This document shows positions 42,521-52,792 of a stretch of DNA of 64,000 nt, piece by piece. Source of the stretch: Halomonas icarae (GTDB lineage Bacteria; Pseudomonadota; Gammaproteobacteria; Pseudomonadales; Halomonadaceae); the NCBI RefSeq assembly GCF_009901955.1, contig NZ_WUTS01000001.1, positions 558,001-622,000 on the forward strand, given 5' to 3'. Position 1 is the stretch's first letter, and each line of letters begins with the position of its first letter. A model generated the notes under the pieces. That model searched no databases, was not told the origin of the DNA, and saw nothing but the letters and a program-made list of their open reading frames with translations. A program made the translations under genes and the position numbers.

Positions 42521-43297
42521 ATGGCGGGACCGATTCTGGTGTTCGATTCCGGAGTAGGCGGACTCTCGGTCGTGGCCGCATTGCGGGCGCGGATGCCCCA
42601 CGCGGCCCTGGCCTACGCCTGTGACAATGCCATGCTGCCTTATGGGCGTCGTCAGGATGCCTGGCTCGTGGAGCGTATTCTGGCGGTGTGCGAGGCGGCC
42701 GTGGCGGCCAGTCGCTGTGCGGCCCTGGTGGTGGCCTGCAATACCGCCAGCACCCTGGCGCTGGATGCCTTGCGTGAACATCTGAGGGTACCGGTGGTGG
42801 GAACGGTACCCGCCATCAAGCCGGCAGCCATGGTCAGCCGAAGTCGCCATATCGGGCTCTTGGCCACCAGTGCCACGGTAGCGCGCCCCTATACACTCCG
42901 CCTGATCGAAACCTTCGCCGCTGATTGTCGAGTCAGGCGAGTCGCGGCGGACCCCCTGGTGCGCGAGGCGGAACGTTACCTGGCCGGAGAGTTGCCCGAC
43001 AGCGCTGTGATCGCCTCGGCCCTGGCCCCGCTGTGGGAGGAGCCCGAGCTCGATACCGTGGTGCTGGGCTGCACCCACTTCCCGCTGCTGCGCGATCTCC
43101 TGTCGGCCGCCGCGCCGCGTGCGGTGAGCTGGGTCGACTCCAGCGATGCCATCGCCCGGCGCACGGCCCAGGTGGCATCGGACGTGGCACTCGGGAGTGG
43201 CCCGGGGCAGAGCTTTGCCAGCGCCCCCGACATGCCCCTGGCCGGGGTCCTGTCGCGATTCGGCTTCAGCGGCCCGCGGCCACTTGCGCTTGGCTGA
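42521..43297 (+). CDS. murI: glutamate racemase
   Basis: A 258-residue cofactor-free racemase making D-glutamate for peptidoglycan. The acid-base pair is visible: Asp in VFDSGVGGLS with Cys in VACNTAST (about residue 71), and the second Cys in GCTHFPLL (about 183). Start at 42521 follows a G-rich site and gives the usual MxGPILVFDSG N-terminus. trmA follows 63 bases downstream on the same strand. Confidence 0.95.
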   Translation: MAGPILVFDSGVGGLSVVAALRARMPHAALAYACDNAMLPYGRRQDAWLVERILAVCEAAVAASRCAALVVACNTASTLALDALREHLRVPVVGTVPAIKPAAMVSRSRHIGLLATSATVARPYTLRLIETFAADCRVRRVAADPLVREAERYLAGELPDSAVIASALAPLWEEPELDTVVLGCTHFPLLRDLLSAAAPRAVSWVDSSDAIARRTAQVASDVALGSGPGQSFASAPDMPLAGVLSRFGFSGPRPLALG

Positions 43298-43360
43298 TCA
43301 TCCACGCCCAAAACGTCTTTCCCTTTCAATCATTTACATCCTTACTTATCTGGAGGCTTC

Positions 43361-44488
43361 GTGGCCATTCCTGTCGTCGACCCCGACCACTACGACCAGC
43401 AGCTCGAAGCGAAACGCGAGCGTATCGTCCGAGACTTTTCCCGCTTCGCACCGCCGGCACTCGAGGTCTACCCTTCGCCGCCGAGCCACTATCGCCAGCG
43501 CTGCGAGTTTCGCATCTGGCACCAGGGCGATGACCTCTTCTACGCCATGTTCGAAATTCAAGCGTCCGAGGAGGACGCCGAGAATCCCAAGAAAAGGAAG
43601 AAGACGGTCATCCGCCTGGATGACTACCCGGTCGCCAGCCGGCAGATCAACGACCTCATGCCGCGCCTGCTCGATGCCATTCGTGACAACGACCCGCTGC
43701 GCCGCCGGCTGTTTCAGGTCGAGTTCCTCACCACCCTCTCCGGCGAGGCGCTGGTGACGCTGATCTACCATCGCCAGCTGGACGACGCCTGGGAGGCCGA
43801 GGCGCGTCGTCTGCAGGAGCGCCTCGGGGTAATGATCATCGGTCGTGCCCGCAAGCAGCGCTGGGTGCTTGAGCGTGATCATGTCTGGGAGCGTCTCGAG
43901 GTGGAAGGGCGTGAGTTCGTCTATCAGCAGGTGGAGAACAGCTTTACCCAGCCCAATGCACAGATCTGCCGCTCGATGCTGGCCTGGGCGCGGGACGTGA
44001 CGCGGGGCAGCGAGTCCGCAGACCTGGTGGAGCTCTACTGCGGCAACGGCAACTTCACGGTGGCGCTGGCCGAGAACTTCCGGCGCGTGCTGGCCACGGA
44101 GATCTCGCGCACCTCGGTGGCCAGCGCCAGGCAGAATCTGGCCGCCAATGGTATCGACAACGCCACCGTGGGGCGCATGTCGGCCGAGGAGTTCGCCGCG
44201 GCCTTGAGGGGAGAGAAGGGAGGGCGTCGGGTCGCCGAGTGGGCGCTCGATGACTATGCCTTCAGCACCGTGCTGGTCGACCCGCCTCGCGCCGGTCTCG
44301 ACGATGCCAGCTGCCGCCAGCTGAGCGGTTATTCGCGTATCGTCTATATTTCATGCAATCCGGAGACATTGGCGAGCAATCTGGAGCGCCTGACCGAGAC
44401 CCATCGAATCACGCGATTCGCGCTGTTCGACCAGTTTCCCTGGACCCACCACTGCGAGTGCGGTGTGCTGCTCGAGCGACGCGACTGA
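43361..44488 (+). CDS. trmA: tRNA (uracil-5-)-methyltransferase
   Basis: A 375-residue SAM-dependent enzyme that makes ribothymidine at position 54 of tRNA (and 341 of tmRNA in E. coli). Seen: YRQRCEFRIWHQ in the RNA-binding part, the SAM-site LVELYCGNGNFTVALA, DPPRAGLD, and the nucleophile Cys in IVYISCNPETLA, with the final general-base Glu of HCECGVLLER. GTG at 43361 follows TGGAGG. Complete. Confidence 0.96.
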   Translation: MAIPVVDPDHYDQQLEAKRERIVRDFSRFAPPALEVYPSPPSHYRQRCEFRIWHQGDDLFYAMFEIQASEEDAENPKKRKKTVIRLDDYPVASRQINDLMPRLLDAIRDNDPLRRRLFQVEFLTTLSGEALVTLIYHRQLDDAWEAEARRLQERLGVMIIGRARKQRWVLERDHVWERLEVEGREFVYQQVENSFTQPNAQICRSMLAWARDVTRGSESADLVELYCGNGNFTVALAENFRRVLATEISRTSVASARQNLAANGIDNATVGRMSAEEFAAALRGEKGGRRVAEWALDDYAFSTVLVDPPRAGLDDASCRQLSGYSRIVYISCNPETLASNLERLTETHRITRFALFDQFPWTHHCECGVLLERRD

Positions 44489-44656
44489 CGAATCCGTGAT
44501 ATCTCGGCGTAATGCATTTTCGACATGCTCCATGAGCAGATCATCAAGTGACTAGGTCGCACTCCGGGTGTCGCGTAAGCTGACGACAGGGCCCCACCGG
44601 GGTCGTGTCGAACACTTCCCGGCCGCAGGAGCGGCCGCCGGTAGCCGAGGTGATGG

Positions 44657-47600
44657 ATGCAGCACGTTGCGAATGACGAAGCCAGACAGGATCTGCTAAA
44701 GCAGCTTGATGAGCGCCTGAGCGCCAAGCTGGATGCCGCCAAGGCGGAGGCGGTAGGGGCCTTCGCCGCATACTTCTATGCTGCGGTTCCGCTGGATGAC
44801 CTGGAGGATCGCCGGCTCGACGATATCTACGGCGCGACCCTCTCGGTGTGGCACTTCCTGCAGCAGTTCAACCCGGCCGAGCCCAAGGTGCGGGTCTTCA
44901 ATCCGGACTTCGAGGAGCATGGCTGGCAGTCGCCGCACACCTTCGTGGCGGTGCTGCACGAGGACATGCCTTTCCTGGTCGACTCGGTGCGCATCGAGCT
45001 CAATCGCCGTGGCATGACCGTGCACGCCATCCATAATGCCGTGCTGGCGACGGAGCGGGATCGCGGCCACCGCCTGCTGTCGGTGACCTCGCCCAAGGAC
45101 AGCGCGGCCCCGGCCCAGCGCGAGTCGCTGATCGTTATCGAGATCGACCGTCACTCCGATAGCGATGAGCTGCAGGAGATGCAGGCCAGCCTCGAGGAGG
45201 TGCTGGTCGATGTGCGTACCGCGGTGGCTGACTTCGACCCGATGCGTGCCAAGGTCGAGGAGGCGCTGTCGGAGCTGCGCACCTGCTGCCCGCCGCAGAC
45301 GGACCCGGATGACCATGCCGAGGCAATCACCTTTCTGGAGTGGATGCTCGAGGACAATTTCACCTTCCTGGGCTATGACACCTACTCGGTGAAGGGGACG
45401 GCGGACAAGGAGACTCTCGAGAAGGAGAAGGGGAGCGAGCTTGGCGTCTTTCGTCTCGACCAGCCACGCTACCGGGAGCGTATCCGCACCGAGCTTGGCA
45501 TCGAGAATGGCCACTATGTGCTGGTGCCGGAGCTGCTGACCTTCTCCAAGAGCGCCCACCACGCCAGGATTCATCGTCCCACCTATCCCGACTATATCTC
45601 CATCGATCGCTATGACGAGCAGGGGCGCCTGATCGGTGAGCATCGCTTCCTGGGGCTGTTCACGGCCACCGTCTACAACGAGTCGCCGCGCAACGTGCCG
45701 ATCCTGCGGCGCAAGCTCAAGGCGGTGATGGAGATCGCCGGCTTCAGCCCCAAGGGGCACAACGGCAAGCAGCTGCTGCAGATTCTCGAGGTCTACCCCC
45801 GCGATGATCTCTTCCAGATCGATACCGAGGAGCTGGCGCAGACGGCGCTGGGAATCCTCAGCATTCGCGAGCGTCGTCGCGTCCGGTTGTTCGTGCGCGA
45901 GGATCTCCCCGGTCGCTTTTACTCCTGCCTGATCTTCGTGCCCCGGGATGTGTTCTCCACCGAGCTGCGTCTGCGCATTCAGGAGATGCTCTGCGAGGAG
46001 CTCGACGCCACCTTCGGCGATTTCAACACCTATCTCTCCGAGTCGGTGCTGGCACGCATCCAGTTTATCCTGCGCTTCAAGGGCGACCGTCCGGTCGAAT
46101 ACGAGATCAAGCGTCTCGAGACCAAGCTGGCCAAGCTGGCGCGCAACTGGCGTGATGATCTGCACAACGCCTGTATCGATGGCTTCGGCGAAGAGCAGGC
46201 CAACCGCCTGATGGACCGATTCCGCGATGCCTTCCCGGCCAGCTACCGCGACGACTTCAGCGCACGTACCGCGGTCTATGATCTGCACCATATTGGTGAG
46301 CTCGACGAGGGGGAGCCATTGGCGCTGTCGCTCTACCGGCTGGTGGAGGAGGAGGGCAGCGGGGTCAATCTCAAGCTGTTCCATCGTGGCGCCCCGATTC
46401 CGCTCTCCGATGTGCTGCCGATGATGGAGAACCTGGGGTTAAGGGTGCTCGGCGAGCGTCCCTACGAGATCGGCGCCCGGGATTCCAGCTACTGGATCCA
46501 TGACTTCAACCTCGAGCATCACACCAGTACCGAGGTCAACCTCCAGGAGATGCGCGAGCCCTTCTGCGAGGCCTTTCTGCGTATCTGGGCAGGAGAGGCG
46601 GATAACGACGCCTTCAACCGCCTGATCATCGGCGCCAATCTCGACTGGCGTGAGGTGGCGATGCTGCGGGCCTATGCCCGCTACCTCAAGCAGATTCGCT
46701 TCGGGGTCTCTCAGGACTACATGGCCAATACCCTGGCCAGCCATCCGGAGATCACCCGCGAGCTGGTGACGCTGTTTGAGCTGCGCTTCGACCCCGCCGA
46801 CCGTCCCGGCGAGGGTGAAGAGGAGGCCTGCGTAGAGCGCATTCAGCGGCTTCTCGACGATGTGGCCAGCCTCAATGATGACCAGCTGCTGCGTCGTTAC
46901 ATGGAGCTGATTCTGGCTACCCTGCGCACCAACTACTACCAGCGACGCGAGGATGGTGGCGTCAAGGACTATATCGCGGTCAAGCTTGAGCCCTCGAGAG
47001 TCACCGGCATGCCCAAGCCGCGTCCCGCCTTCGAGATCTTCGTCTGCTCGCCGCGGGTCGAGGGGGTACACCTGCGCGGTGGCAAGGTGGCCCGGGGCGG
47101 GCTGCGCTGGTCGGACCGCCACGAGGACTTCCGTACCGAGGTGCTGGGGCTGGTCAAGGCCCAGCAGGTCAAGAACTCGGTGATCGTGCCGGTGGGTGCC
47201 AAGGGCGGGTTTGTCTGCAAGCGGCTGCCCGAGGGCGACCGCGAGGCCTTTCAGCGCGAAGGGGTCGAGTGCTACAAGACCTTTATCCGGGCGCTGCTCG
47301 ATGTGACCGACAACCTCAAGGGCGGTGACGTCGTGCCGCCGCGTGACGTGGTGCGTCATGACGGCGATGACGCCTACATGGTGGTGGCCGCCGACAAGGG
47401 AACCGCCACCTTCTCGGATATCGCCAACGAAATCTCTGCCGAGTATGACCACTGGCTGGGGGATGCCTTCGCCTCCGGCGGTGCCAATGGCTACGATCAC
47501 AAGAAGATGGGAATCACCGCCAGGGGGGCCTGGGAGTCGGTCAAGCGTCACTTCCGGGGCCTGGGCGTGAATACCCAGGAGGACGAGTTCAGCGTGGTGG

Positions 47601-49495
47601 GCATCGGCGACATGGGCGGCGATGTCTTCGGCAACGGCATGCTGCTGTCGGACAAGATTCGACTGGTGGGCGCCTTCAACCACCTGCATATCTTCGTCGA
47701 CCCCGAGCCCGACGCGGCGGTCACCTTCGCCGAGCGCAAGCGCCTGTTCGAGATGCCTCGTTCCAGCTGGGCAGACTTCGATGTCTCGCTGATCTCCGAG
47801 GGGGGCGGGGTCTTCAAGCGCAGCGCCAAGTCGATCCCCATCTCCAGGCAGATGAAGTCGCGGTTCGGCATCCGTGAGGAGAGACTCTCCCCCAACGAGC
47901 TGATCAGCGCCATGCTCAAGTCCGAGGTGGACCTGATCTGGAACGGTGGTATTGGTACCTACGTCAAGGGTAGTGACGAGACCGATGCCCAGGTGGGCGA
48001 CAAGGCGAACGATGGCCTGCGGATCGATGGCCGTGAGCTCAACTGTCGAGTGGTGGGCGAGGGTGGCAACCTCGGCATGACCCAGCGTGGTCGCATGGAG
48101 GCCGCCGCCCGGGGCGTGCGCATCAATACCGACTTCATCGACAACGCCGGCGGGGTCAACTGCTCCGACCACGAGGTCAATATCAAGATCCTGATCGATG
48201 AGGTGGTCAAGCGCGGCGACATGACCGAGAAGCAGCGCAACCAGCTGCTCGCCGACATGACTGACGAGGTCAGTGAGCTGGTGCTGCTCGGCAACTATCG
48301 CCAGACCCAGGCGCTCGACCTCGCCGAGTTGCTGTCGAAGCAGGGGGTTGGCCCCTTCCGGCGCTTCATCAGCGAACTGGAGGCCGCCGGTCAGCTCGAT
48401 CGTGAGCTGGAGTTCCTGCCCGCCGATGAGGAGCTCCAGGAGCGGGCCGCCAATCAGCAGGGCATGCTGCTGCCCGAGCTGGCAATGCTGATCTCCTATG
48501 CCAAGAGTGTGCTCAAGGATGATCTGATCGTCTCGGACGTTCCCGACGACCCGGTCATCGAGCGTTATGTCGAGCGCATCTTCCCGCGGGTACTGGTGGA
48601 GCGCTATCGCGACGAGATGTACGAGCACCGCCTCAAGCGCGAGATCGTTGCCACCCAGCTGGCCAACGATCTGGTCGATCACATGGGTGTCGTTTTCGTG
48701 CGCCGATTGATCGACTCCACCGGGGCCGGTCGAGCCGAGATCGCCCGGGCCTACGTCATCGCGCGAGAAGTGTTCGGGCTGGACGAGATCTGGACGCAGA
48801 TCGAGGCGCTGGACAACCGGGTGCCCAGCGGCGTGCAGTACGCCATGATGCTTGACCTGATGCGACTGATCCGTCGCGCGACACGCTGGTTGCTGCGCAG
48901 TCGCACCGGCCTCGATACTCGCCAGTGCATCGACTTCTTCGCGCCGCGCCTGGTGGCGATCCGCGATGGCATCGGTGAGCGCCTCAGCGGCGAGGAGCGA
49001 GAGTCCTGGGAGGCGCGTCGAGGCGAGCTGGTGGAGGCCGGAGTACCGGAATCCCTGGCGGCCAATGTGGCCGCCGCCGGTAGCCTCTATGCGGGGCTTG
49101 GCATCATCCAGGCCGCCCGCCAGACCGACGTCGCACCCGAGCAGGTGGCCGAGGTCTTCTATGCGATCGGCAACCGTCTGCAGCTCCCATGGATGATCCG
49201 CCGGATCACCGAGCTGAAGGTGCGGGACAGCTGGCAGGCCCAGGCCCGCGAGACCTTCCGTGACGATATCGACCGCCAGCAGCTGGCGTTGACCGTCAGT
49301 GTGCTGCAGATGGAGGAGGGAGCCGATGACTCCTCCGCTCGGGTCGAGCAGTGGCTCGAGCGGCACGATGCCATGCATGCGCGCTGGTGCCGCCTGCTCG
49401 AGCAGGTCGGAAGCGGCGGACAGGGCGGCTTCCCGCTGTTTGCCGTGGCGGTCCGCGAGCTGGTGGACCTGGCCGAGAGCAGCCGCGACGCCTGA
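44657..49495 (+). CDS. gdhB: NAD-specific glutamate dehydrogenase, 180-kDa class
   Basis: A 1612-residue enzyme of the large GDH class (Streptomyces GdhA/Pseudomonas GdhB type), which deaminates glutamate to 2-oxoglutarate for catabolism. An N-terminal region of about 700 residues contains ACT-like sensor segments; the catalytic domain lies around residues 780-1250 with GGKVARGGLRWSDRHEDFR, the lysine-containing PVGAKGGFVCKRLP (about 844) and the NAD-site NGGIGTYVKGS. The C-terminal 350 residues are helical. In Pseudomonas the enzyme is arginine-induced. Own transcript with a terminator. Confidence 0.96.
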   Translation: MQHVANDEARQDLLKQLDERLSAKLDAAKAEAVGAFAAYFYAAVPLDDLEDRRLDDIYGATLSVWHFLQQFNPAEPKVRVFNPDFEEHGWQSPHTFVAVLHEDMPFLVDSVRIELNRRGMTVHAIHNAVLATERDRGHRLLSVTSPKDSAAPAQRESLIVIEIDRHSDSDELQEMQASLEEVLVDVRTAVADFDPMRAKVEEALSELRTCCPPQTDPDDHAEAITFLEWMLEDNFTFLGYDTYSVKGTADKETLEKEKGSELGVFRLDQPRYRERIRTELGIENGHYVLVPELLTFSKSAHHARIHRPTYPDYISIDRYDEQGRLIGEHRFLGLFTATVYNESPRNVPILRRKLKAVMEIAGFSPKGHNGKQLLQILEVYPRDDLFQIDTEELAQTALGILSIRERRRVRLFVREDLPGRFYSCLIFVPRDVFSTELRLRIQEMLCEELDATFGDFNTYLSESVLARIQFILRFKGDRPVEYEIKRLETKLAKLARNWRDDLHNACIDGFGEEQANRLMDRFRDAFPASYRDDFSARTAVYDLHHIGELDEGEPLALSLYRLVEEEGSGVNLKLFHRGAPIPLSDVLPMMENLGLRVLGERPYEIGARDSSYWIHDFNLEHHTSTEVNLQEMREPFCEAFLRIWAGEADNDAFNRLIIGANLDWREVAMLRAYARYLKQIRFGVSQDYMANTLASHPEITRELVTLFELRFDPADRPGEGEEEACVERIQRLLDDVASLNDDQLLRRYMELILATLRTNYYQRREDGGVKDYIAVKLEPSRVTGMPKPRPAFEIFVCSPRVEGVHLRGGKVARGGLRWSDRHEDFRTEVLGLVKAQQVKNSVIVPVGAKGGFVCKRLPEGDREAFQREGVECYKTFIRALLDVTDNLKGGDVVPPRDVVRHDGDDAYMVVAADKGTATFSDIANEISAEYDHWLGDAFASGGANGYDHKKMGITARGAWESVKRHFRGLGVNTQEDEFSVVGIGDMGGDVFGNGMLLSDKIRLVGAFNHLHIFVDPEPDAAVTFAERKRLFEMPRSSWADFDVSLISEGGGVFKRSAKSIPISRQMKSRFGIREERLSPNELISAMLKSEVDLIWNGGIGTYVKGSDETDAQVGDKANDGLRIDGRELNCRVVGEGGNLGMTQRGRMEAAARGVRINTDFIDNAGGVNCSDHEVNIKILIDEVVKRGDMTEKQRNQLLADMTDEVSELVLLGNYRQTQALDLAELLSKQGVGPFRRFISELEAAGQLDRELEFLPADEELQERAANQQGMLLPELAMLISYAKSVLKDDLIVSDVPDDPVIERYVERIFPRVLVERYRDEMYEHRLKREIVATQLANDLVDHMGVVFVRRLIDSTGAGRAEIARAYVIAREVFGLDEIWTQIEALDNRVPSGVQYAMMLDLMRLIRRATRWLLRSRTGLDTRQCIDFFAPRLVAIRDGIGERLSGEERESWEARRGELVEAGVPESLAANVAAAGSLYAGLGIIQAARQTDVAPEQVAEVFYAIGNRLQLPWMIRRITELKVRDSWQAQARETFRDDIDRQQLALTVSVLQMEEGADDSSARVEQWLERHDAMHARWCRLLEQVGSGGQGGFPLFAVAVRELVDLAESSRDA

Positions 49496-49520
49496 GACAC
49501 ACCTTCACCCACCGCAACCG

Positions 49521-49548
49521 AGAGACCCCGCCATCAGGCGGGGTCTCT
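49521..49548 (+). terminator. terminator of gdhB
   Basis: AGAGACCCCGCC, loop ATCA, GGCGGGGTCTCT, 26 bases after the stop; no long T-run. Confidence 0.75.
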
Positions 49549-49596
49549 CGTTATGGTGTGGGGAGATGGCGGGCGAGATGGTGGGGCGAGCAGAAG

Positions 49597-49730
49597 TGGC
49601 CTGGCCTTGGAGGCGGGAGCCTAGAGCAGGAAATAGGTGGCCAGGCCTTGGAGGCGGGAGCCTAGAGCAGGAAATAGGTGGCCAGGCCTTGGAGGCTGGG
49701 AGCCTAGAGCAGGAAATAGGTGGCCAGGCC
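49597..49730. repeat. 41/42-bp tandem duplication of the mgtE 3' end
   Basis: A unit starting CCTAGAGCAGGAAATAGGTG occurs at 49620, 49661 and 49703 (periods 41 and 42), with a partial unit from 49597. The copy at 49703 is the real end of mgtE; the other two, behind it, carry the same last eight codons and stop codon (GLATYFLL, stop). Confidence 0.9.
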
Positions 49731-51056
49731 CAGAAAGGACATGAAGCCCACCACATCGGTCACCGTGGTCAGAATCACCGAACCCGACAGCGCCGGGTCG
49801 ATACCCACACGCTTGAGTAGCAGCGGGATGAGAATGCCCGCGACACCCGCCGCCAGCATGTTGATCGTCAGGGCGGCGGCGATGATCACGCTGATGGCGA
49901 TACTCTTGAACCACAGCAGGGCCAGTACCGCCACGACCAGTGCCCAGAGCACGCCATTGAGGATGGCGATGCCGATCTCCTTGCGCAGCAGCCAAGCGCT
50001 GTTGGTATTGCTGATCTGCCCCAGGGCCAGGCCACGTATGGCCAGGGTCAGGGTCTGGCTGCCGGCGATGCCGCCCATGCTGGCGACGATTGGCATCAAT
50101 ACCGCCAGGGCGACAATCTGGTCCAGGGCATTCTCGAAACGTCCGATCACCCCGGCGGCCAGGAAGGCGGTGAGCAGGTTGATGCCCAGCCAGACGGCGC
50201 GCCGCTTGGCGCTGGGCAGCACGGGGGCGAACAGGTCCTCCTCCTCGTCGAGGCCGGCCATGTTCATCAGCGCCTGTTCGGAATCCTCGCGGATGACGTC
50301 GACGATATCGTCGATGACGATGCGACCGAGCAGCAGGCCCGATTCGTCCACCACGGGCGCCGAGGCCAGATCGTGCGTCTGGAACAGGGTGGCCACGTCA
50401 CGCGACTTCATGTCGACTCGGATGCTATCGACCTCGTGGTCCATCAGGTCGGCCACCGCCATCTCGGGCGGGTGACTGATCAGCCGTGCTACCGGCAGGG
50501 TGCCCTGGAACAGGCCGTCACGGTCGACCACCATCAACAGGTGGGTGTTGTCGGGGATCGACTCCTTCCAGCGCAGGAAGCGGCACACCGTCTCGAGACT
50601 GACGTCGCTGCGCACCGTGATGGTATCGGTGCGCATCAGCCGACCTGCGCTGTCCTCCTCGAAGGAGAGGGTCTCCTCCAGGCGTTCGCGCTGCAGGGCG
50701 TCCATGGAGCGCAGCATGTCCTCGGCCACCTGCTGGGGCAGGTCCTCAAAGATCTCAGCCAGGTCCGTGGTGTCCATGCTGGTAGCAGCGGCCACGATCT
50801 CCTCGTGGTCCATATCATCGAGCAGGGTGCTGCGTACTTCATCATGGACGTGCAGCAGCACCTCGCCGTCGACCTCCCCCGGAACCCGTTTCCAGAGCTG
50901 GATACGAGCCACTGGCGGCAGCGACTCCAGCAGCAGGGCAATCTCGGCGGGTTCCAGATCGGCCAGCACGGCGTCGACGTCGTCGAGACGGTTCTCCCCC
51001 AGGGCGCGATGGATCCGGGACAGGCGGTGTTCGAGGGTTTCGGTGGTGTCGGCCAT
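49704..51056 (-). CDS. mgtE: magnesium transporter MgtE
   Basis: A 450-residue Mg2+ channel. Residues 1-130 form the N domain, two CBS domains follow (about 135-255, with [19 protein letters not shown] and [18 protein letters not shown]), then five membrane segments from about 285, including the pore-lining [24 protein letters not shown]. Both cytosolic domains close the pore when internal Mg2+ is high. The last codons and stop are duplicated behind the gene. Start at 51056 follows GGGAGACTGAC. Confidence 0.95.
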   Translation of the reverse strand: MADTTETLEHRLSRIHRALGENRLDDVDAVLADLEPAEIALLLESLPPVARIQLWKRVPGEVDGEVLLHVHDEVRSTLLDDMDHEEIVAAATSMDTTDLAEIFEDLPQQVAEDMLRSMDALQRERLEETLSFEEDSAGRLMRTDTITVRSDVSLETVCRFLRWKESIPDNTHLLMVVDRDGLFQGTLPVARLISHPPEMAVADLMDHEVDSIRVDMKSRDVATLFQTHDLASAPVVDESGLLLGRIVIDDIVDVIREDSEQALMNMAGLDEEEDLFAPVLPSAKRRAVWLGINLLTAFLAAGVIGRFENALDQIVALAVLMPIVASMGGIAGSQTLTLAIRGLALGQISNTNSAWLLRKEIGIAILNGVLWALVVAVLALLWFKSIAISVIIAAALTINMLAAGVAGILIPLLLKRVGIDPALSGSVILTTVTDVVGFMSFLGLATYFLL

Positions 51057-51169
51057 GTCAGTCTCCCTGGCTCCTCGGCGGTGTGGCAGTGATGCCGCAC
51101 CCTTGGCGGCCTACAGTAGATCATAAAATTGGCAGCGGCTGTGACGTCGTTTCTGGCGTGAGGCACTGC

Positions 51170-51175
51170 TATACT
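51170..51175 (+). promoter_or_regulatory. extended -10 element of pyrD
   Basis: TATACT preceded by TGC, 37 bases before the pyrD start, the same arrangement as before icd. The -35 region is poor. Confidence 0.45.
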
Positions 51176-51211
51176 CTCGCCCGCTCGCGACCACCACCCG
51201 CCGGAGATGCC

Positions 51212-52228
51212 ATGTATTCCCTCGCTCGCTCGCTGCTCTTTCGCCTGGACGCCGAAACCGCCCATGGCGTGGCCTTGAAGGGGCTGGATCTGGCCAACCG
51301 CCTGGGCGTGGCGGCACGCCTCGGGGGCGAGCGGGTGGAGCACCCGGTAGAGCTCATGGGACTGCGCTTCCCCAACCGGGTGGGGCTTGCCGCCGGGCTC
51401 GACAAGAACGCCGATCATCTCGATGCCCTGGGTGCGCTGGGGTTCGGGTTCGTGGAGGTGGGGACCGTGACGCCCCGGCCTCAGTCCGGCAATCCGCGCC
51501 CACGGCTGTTTCGCCTGCCGGAGGCGGGCGCCATCATCAACCGCATGGGGTTCAACAACGCCGGGGTCGACCACCTGGTGGCCAGGGTCAGGGCCAGTCG
51601 CTTCGACGGCGTGATCGGCATCAATATCGGCAAGAATCTGACGACCCCGGTCGAGCAGGCGGTAGATGACTACCTGGCATGCCTGGAGAAGGTGCACCCT
51701 TACGCTCACTACATCACCGTGAACATCTCCTCACCCAACACCCCTGGGTTGCGTAACCTGCAGTTCGGTGATCACCTCGATGGTCTGCTGTCGGCGCTAC
51801 GCGAGGCGGGTTCGCGTCTCGATCGTGACAGTGAGCGCCGGGTGCCCCTGGCGGTCAAGATCGCGCCAGACATGGATGCCGATGAGGTGGGGCTGGTATC
51901 CCAGTGTCTGGCGGCGAATGAGATCGATGCGGTGATTGCCACCAATACCACCGTCTCGCGAGAGGCCGTCGAGGGTCTGGCCCATGCCGACGAACAGGGG
52001 GGGCTCTCGGGTCGGCCGGTGTTCGAGCCCTCCAATCGCGTTATCCGCGAGCTCCGCCGCCGTCTTCCCGAGATGCCGATCATCGGGGTGGGTGGCATCG
52101 ATAGCGGCGAGGCGGCGGTGGCCAAGTGCGAGGCCGGCGCCGATCTGGTACAGCTCTATTCGGGGTTCATCTACCGCGGCCCGGCGCTGGTGGCGGAGTG
52201 CAACCGAGCCTTGCGTGACGCGCGCTGA
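51212..52228 (+). CDS. pyrD: dihydroorotate dehydrogenase (quinone), class 2
   Basis: A 338-residue membrane-bound flavoenzyme of pyrimidine synthesis, passing electrons to ubiquinone. The N-terminal helix [25 protein letters not shown] is the membrane-contact extension of class 2. Seen: [23 protein letters not shown], the catalytic Ser in [16 protein letters not shown], and the FMN site [11 protein letters not shown] and [13 protein letters not shown] at 51212 follows GGAGA; upstream in-frame extension overlaps the promoter. Confidence 0.96.
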   Translation: MYSLARSLLFRLDAETAHGVALKGLDLANRLGVAARLGGERVEHPVELMGLRFPNRVGLAAGLDKNADHLDALGALGFGFVEVGTVTPRPQSGNPRPRLFRLPEAGAIINRMGFNNAGVDHLVARVRASRFDGVIGINIGKNLTTPVEQAVDDYLACLEKVHPYAHYITVNISSPNTPGLRNLQFGDHLDGLLSALREAGSRLDRDSERRVPLAVKIAPDMDADEVGLVSQCLAANEIDAVIATNTTVSREAVEGLAHADEQGGLSGRPVFEPSNRVIRELRRRLPEMPIIGVGGIDSGEAAVAKCEAGADLVQLYSGFIYRGPALVAECNRALRDAR

Positions 52229-52238
52229 TAGAGAGGTG

Positions 52239-52265
52239 TGCTGGATAGAAGTATGCTGGATAGAA
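52239..52265. repeat. 12-bp direct repeat behind pyrD
   Basis: TGCTGGATAGAA at 52239 and 52254, period 15, right after the pyrD stop codon. Confidence 0.8.
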
Positions 52266-52278
52266 TTGCACGGAATGC

Positions 52279-52304
52279 AAAAAGCCCGCGGCTCGCCGCG
52301 GGCT
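52279..52304. terminator. terminator of rmf, also serving pyrD
   Basis: AAGCCCGCGG, loop, CCGCGGGCTT; the minus strand continues with TTTTTGC, so it is a strong terminator for rmf and probably stops pyrD transcription too. Confidence 0.88.
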
Positions 52305-52342
52305 TGAGGAAGCGTGAATCTCGCTTGATTCAGGTTTCGGGT

Positions 52343-52549
52343 TCACACCACCATGGGGTTCTTGTGGATGCCGGAAATGCCGGTCATGCCGTCCCATTGA
52401 TCCCCACGACCTTCACGCCAACCGCTCATCCAGTATTCACGAAGATTGACGTCCTGACTGGGACAGTCATCACGGGAGCGTCCTGAGACACCTGCCTTGT
52501 AGCCATGCGTATAGGCACGCTGGAAGCGATCACGTTTCTGTCGTTTCAT
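52343..52549 (-). CDS. rmf: ribosome modulation factor
   Basis: A 68-residue basic protein that pairs 70S ribosomes into inactive 100S dimers in stationary phase. MKRQKRDRFQRAYTHGYKAGVSGRS, then CPSQDVNLREYWMSGWREGR, matches the E. coli RMF pattern; the tail (QWDGMTGISGIHKNPMVV) is longer than in E. coli. The gene has GAGGTAG before its ATG and a 5' region with two inverted repeats, which may shape mRNA stability. Confidence 0.93.
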   Translation of the reverse strand: MKRQKRDRFQRAYTHGYKAGVSGRSRDDCPSQDVNLREYWMSGWREGRGDQWDGMTGISGIHKNPMVV

Positions 52550-52578
52550 TGGACTACCTCTTGATAAGGTATCTAACT

Positions 52579-52646
52579 GGCTCGGGAGTGACTCGCGCCG
52601 AGCCGTAACAAGCCTCGAGCCCAGTAATGTGGTAAGGCGGGCTCGA
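52579..52646 (-). promoter_or_regulatory. structured leader of rmf
   Basis: Two inverted repeats lie in line upstream of rmf: GGCTCGG/CCGAGCC (52579-52585 with 52598-52604) and TCGAGCCC/GGGCTCGA (52615-52622 with 52639-52646). Both would fold in the rmf mRNA leader if transcription starts further upstream. The two share the core GAGCC, so alternative pairing between them is possible. Confidence 0.5.
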
Positions 52647-52792
52647 TGACAGCAAACGCATGCGTGTTCTTAGTAGCTACTGCCCTATTGATAGCCCAAC
52701 TCGCTCCGCGTTGTCGACCAACGATTTGTAACAACTCGTTCACCTGCCTGACATGGTGCACATTTATCCTTCTGCCTTCGCGGTGATTGCCG

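Noticed and set aside
46439-49378. 979-residue open frame antisense to gdhB
   Set aside because: It is the mirror of a high-GC gene's codon bias; no start site, no recognisable domain, and gdhB on the other strand is certain.
49597-49730. CRISPR-like reading of the 41/42-bp repeats
   Set aside because: Units are head-to-tail without unique spacers and come from the mgtE coding end; no cas gene is present.
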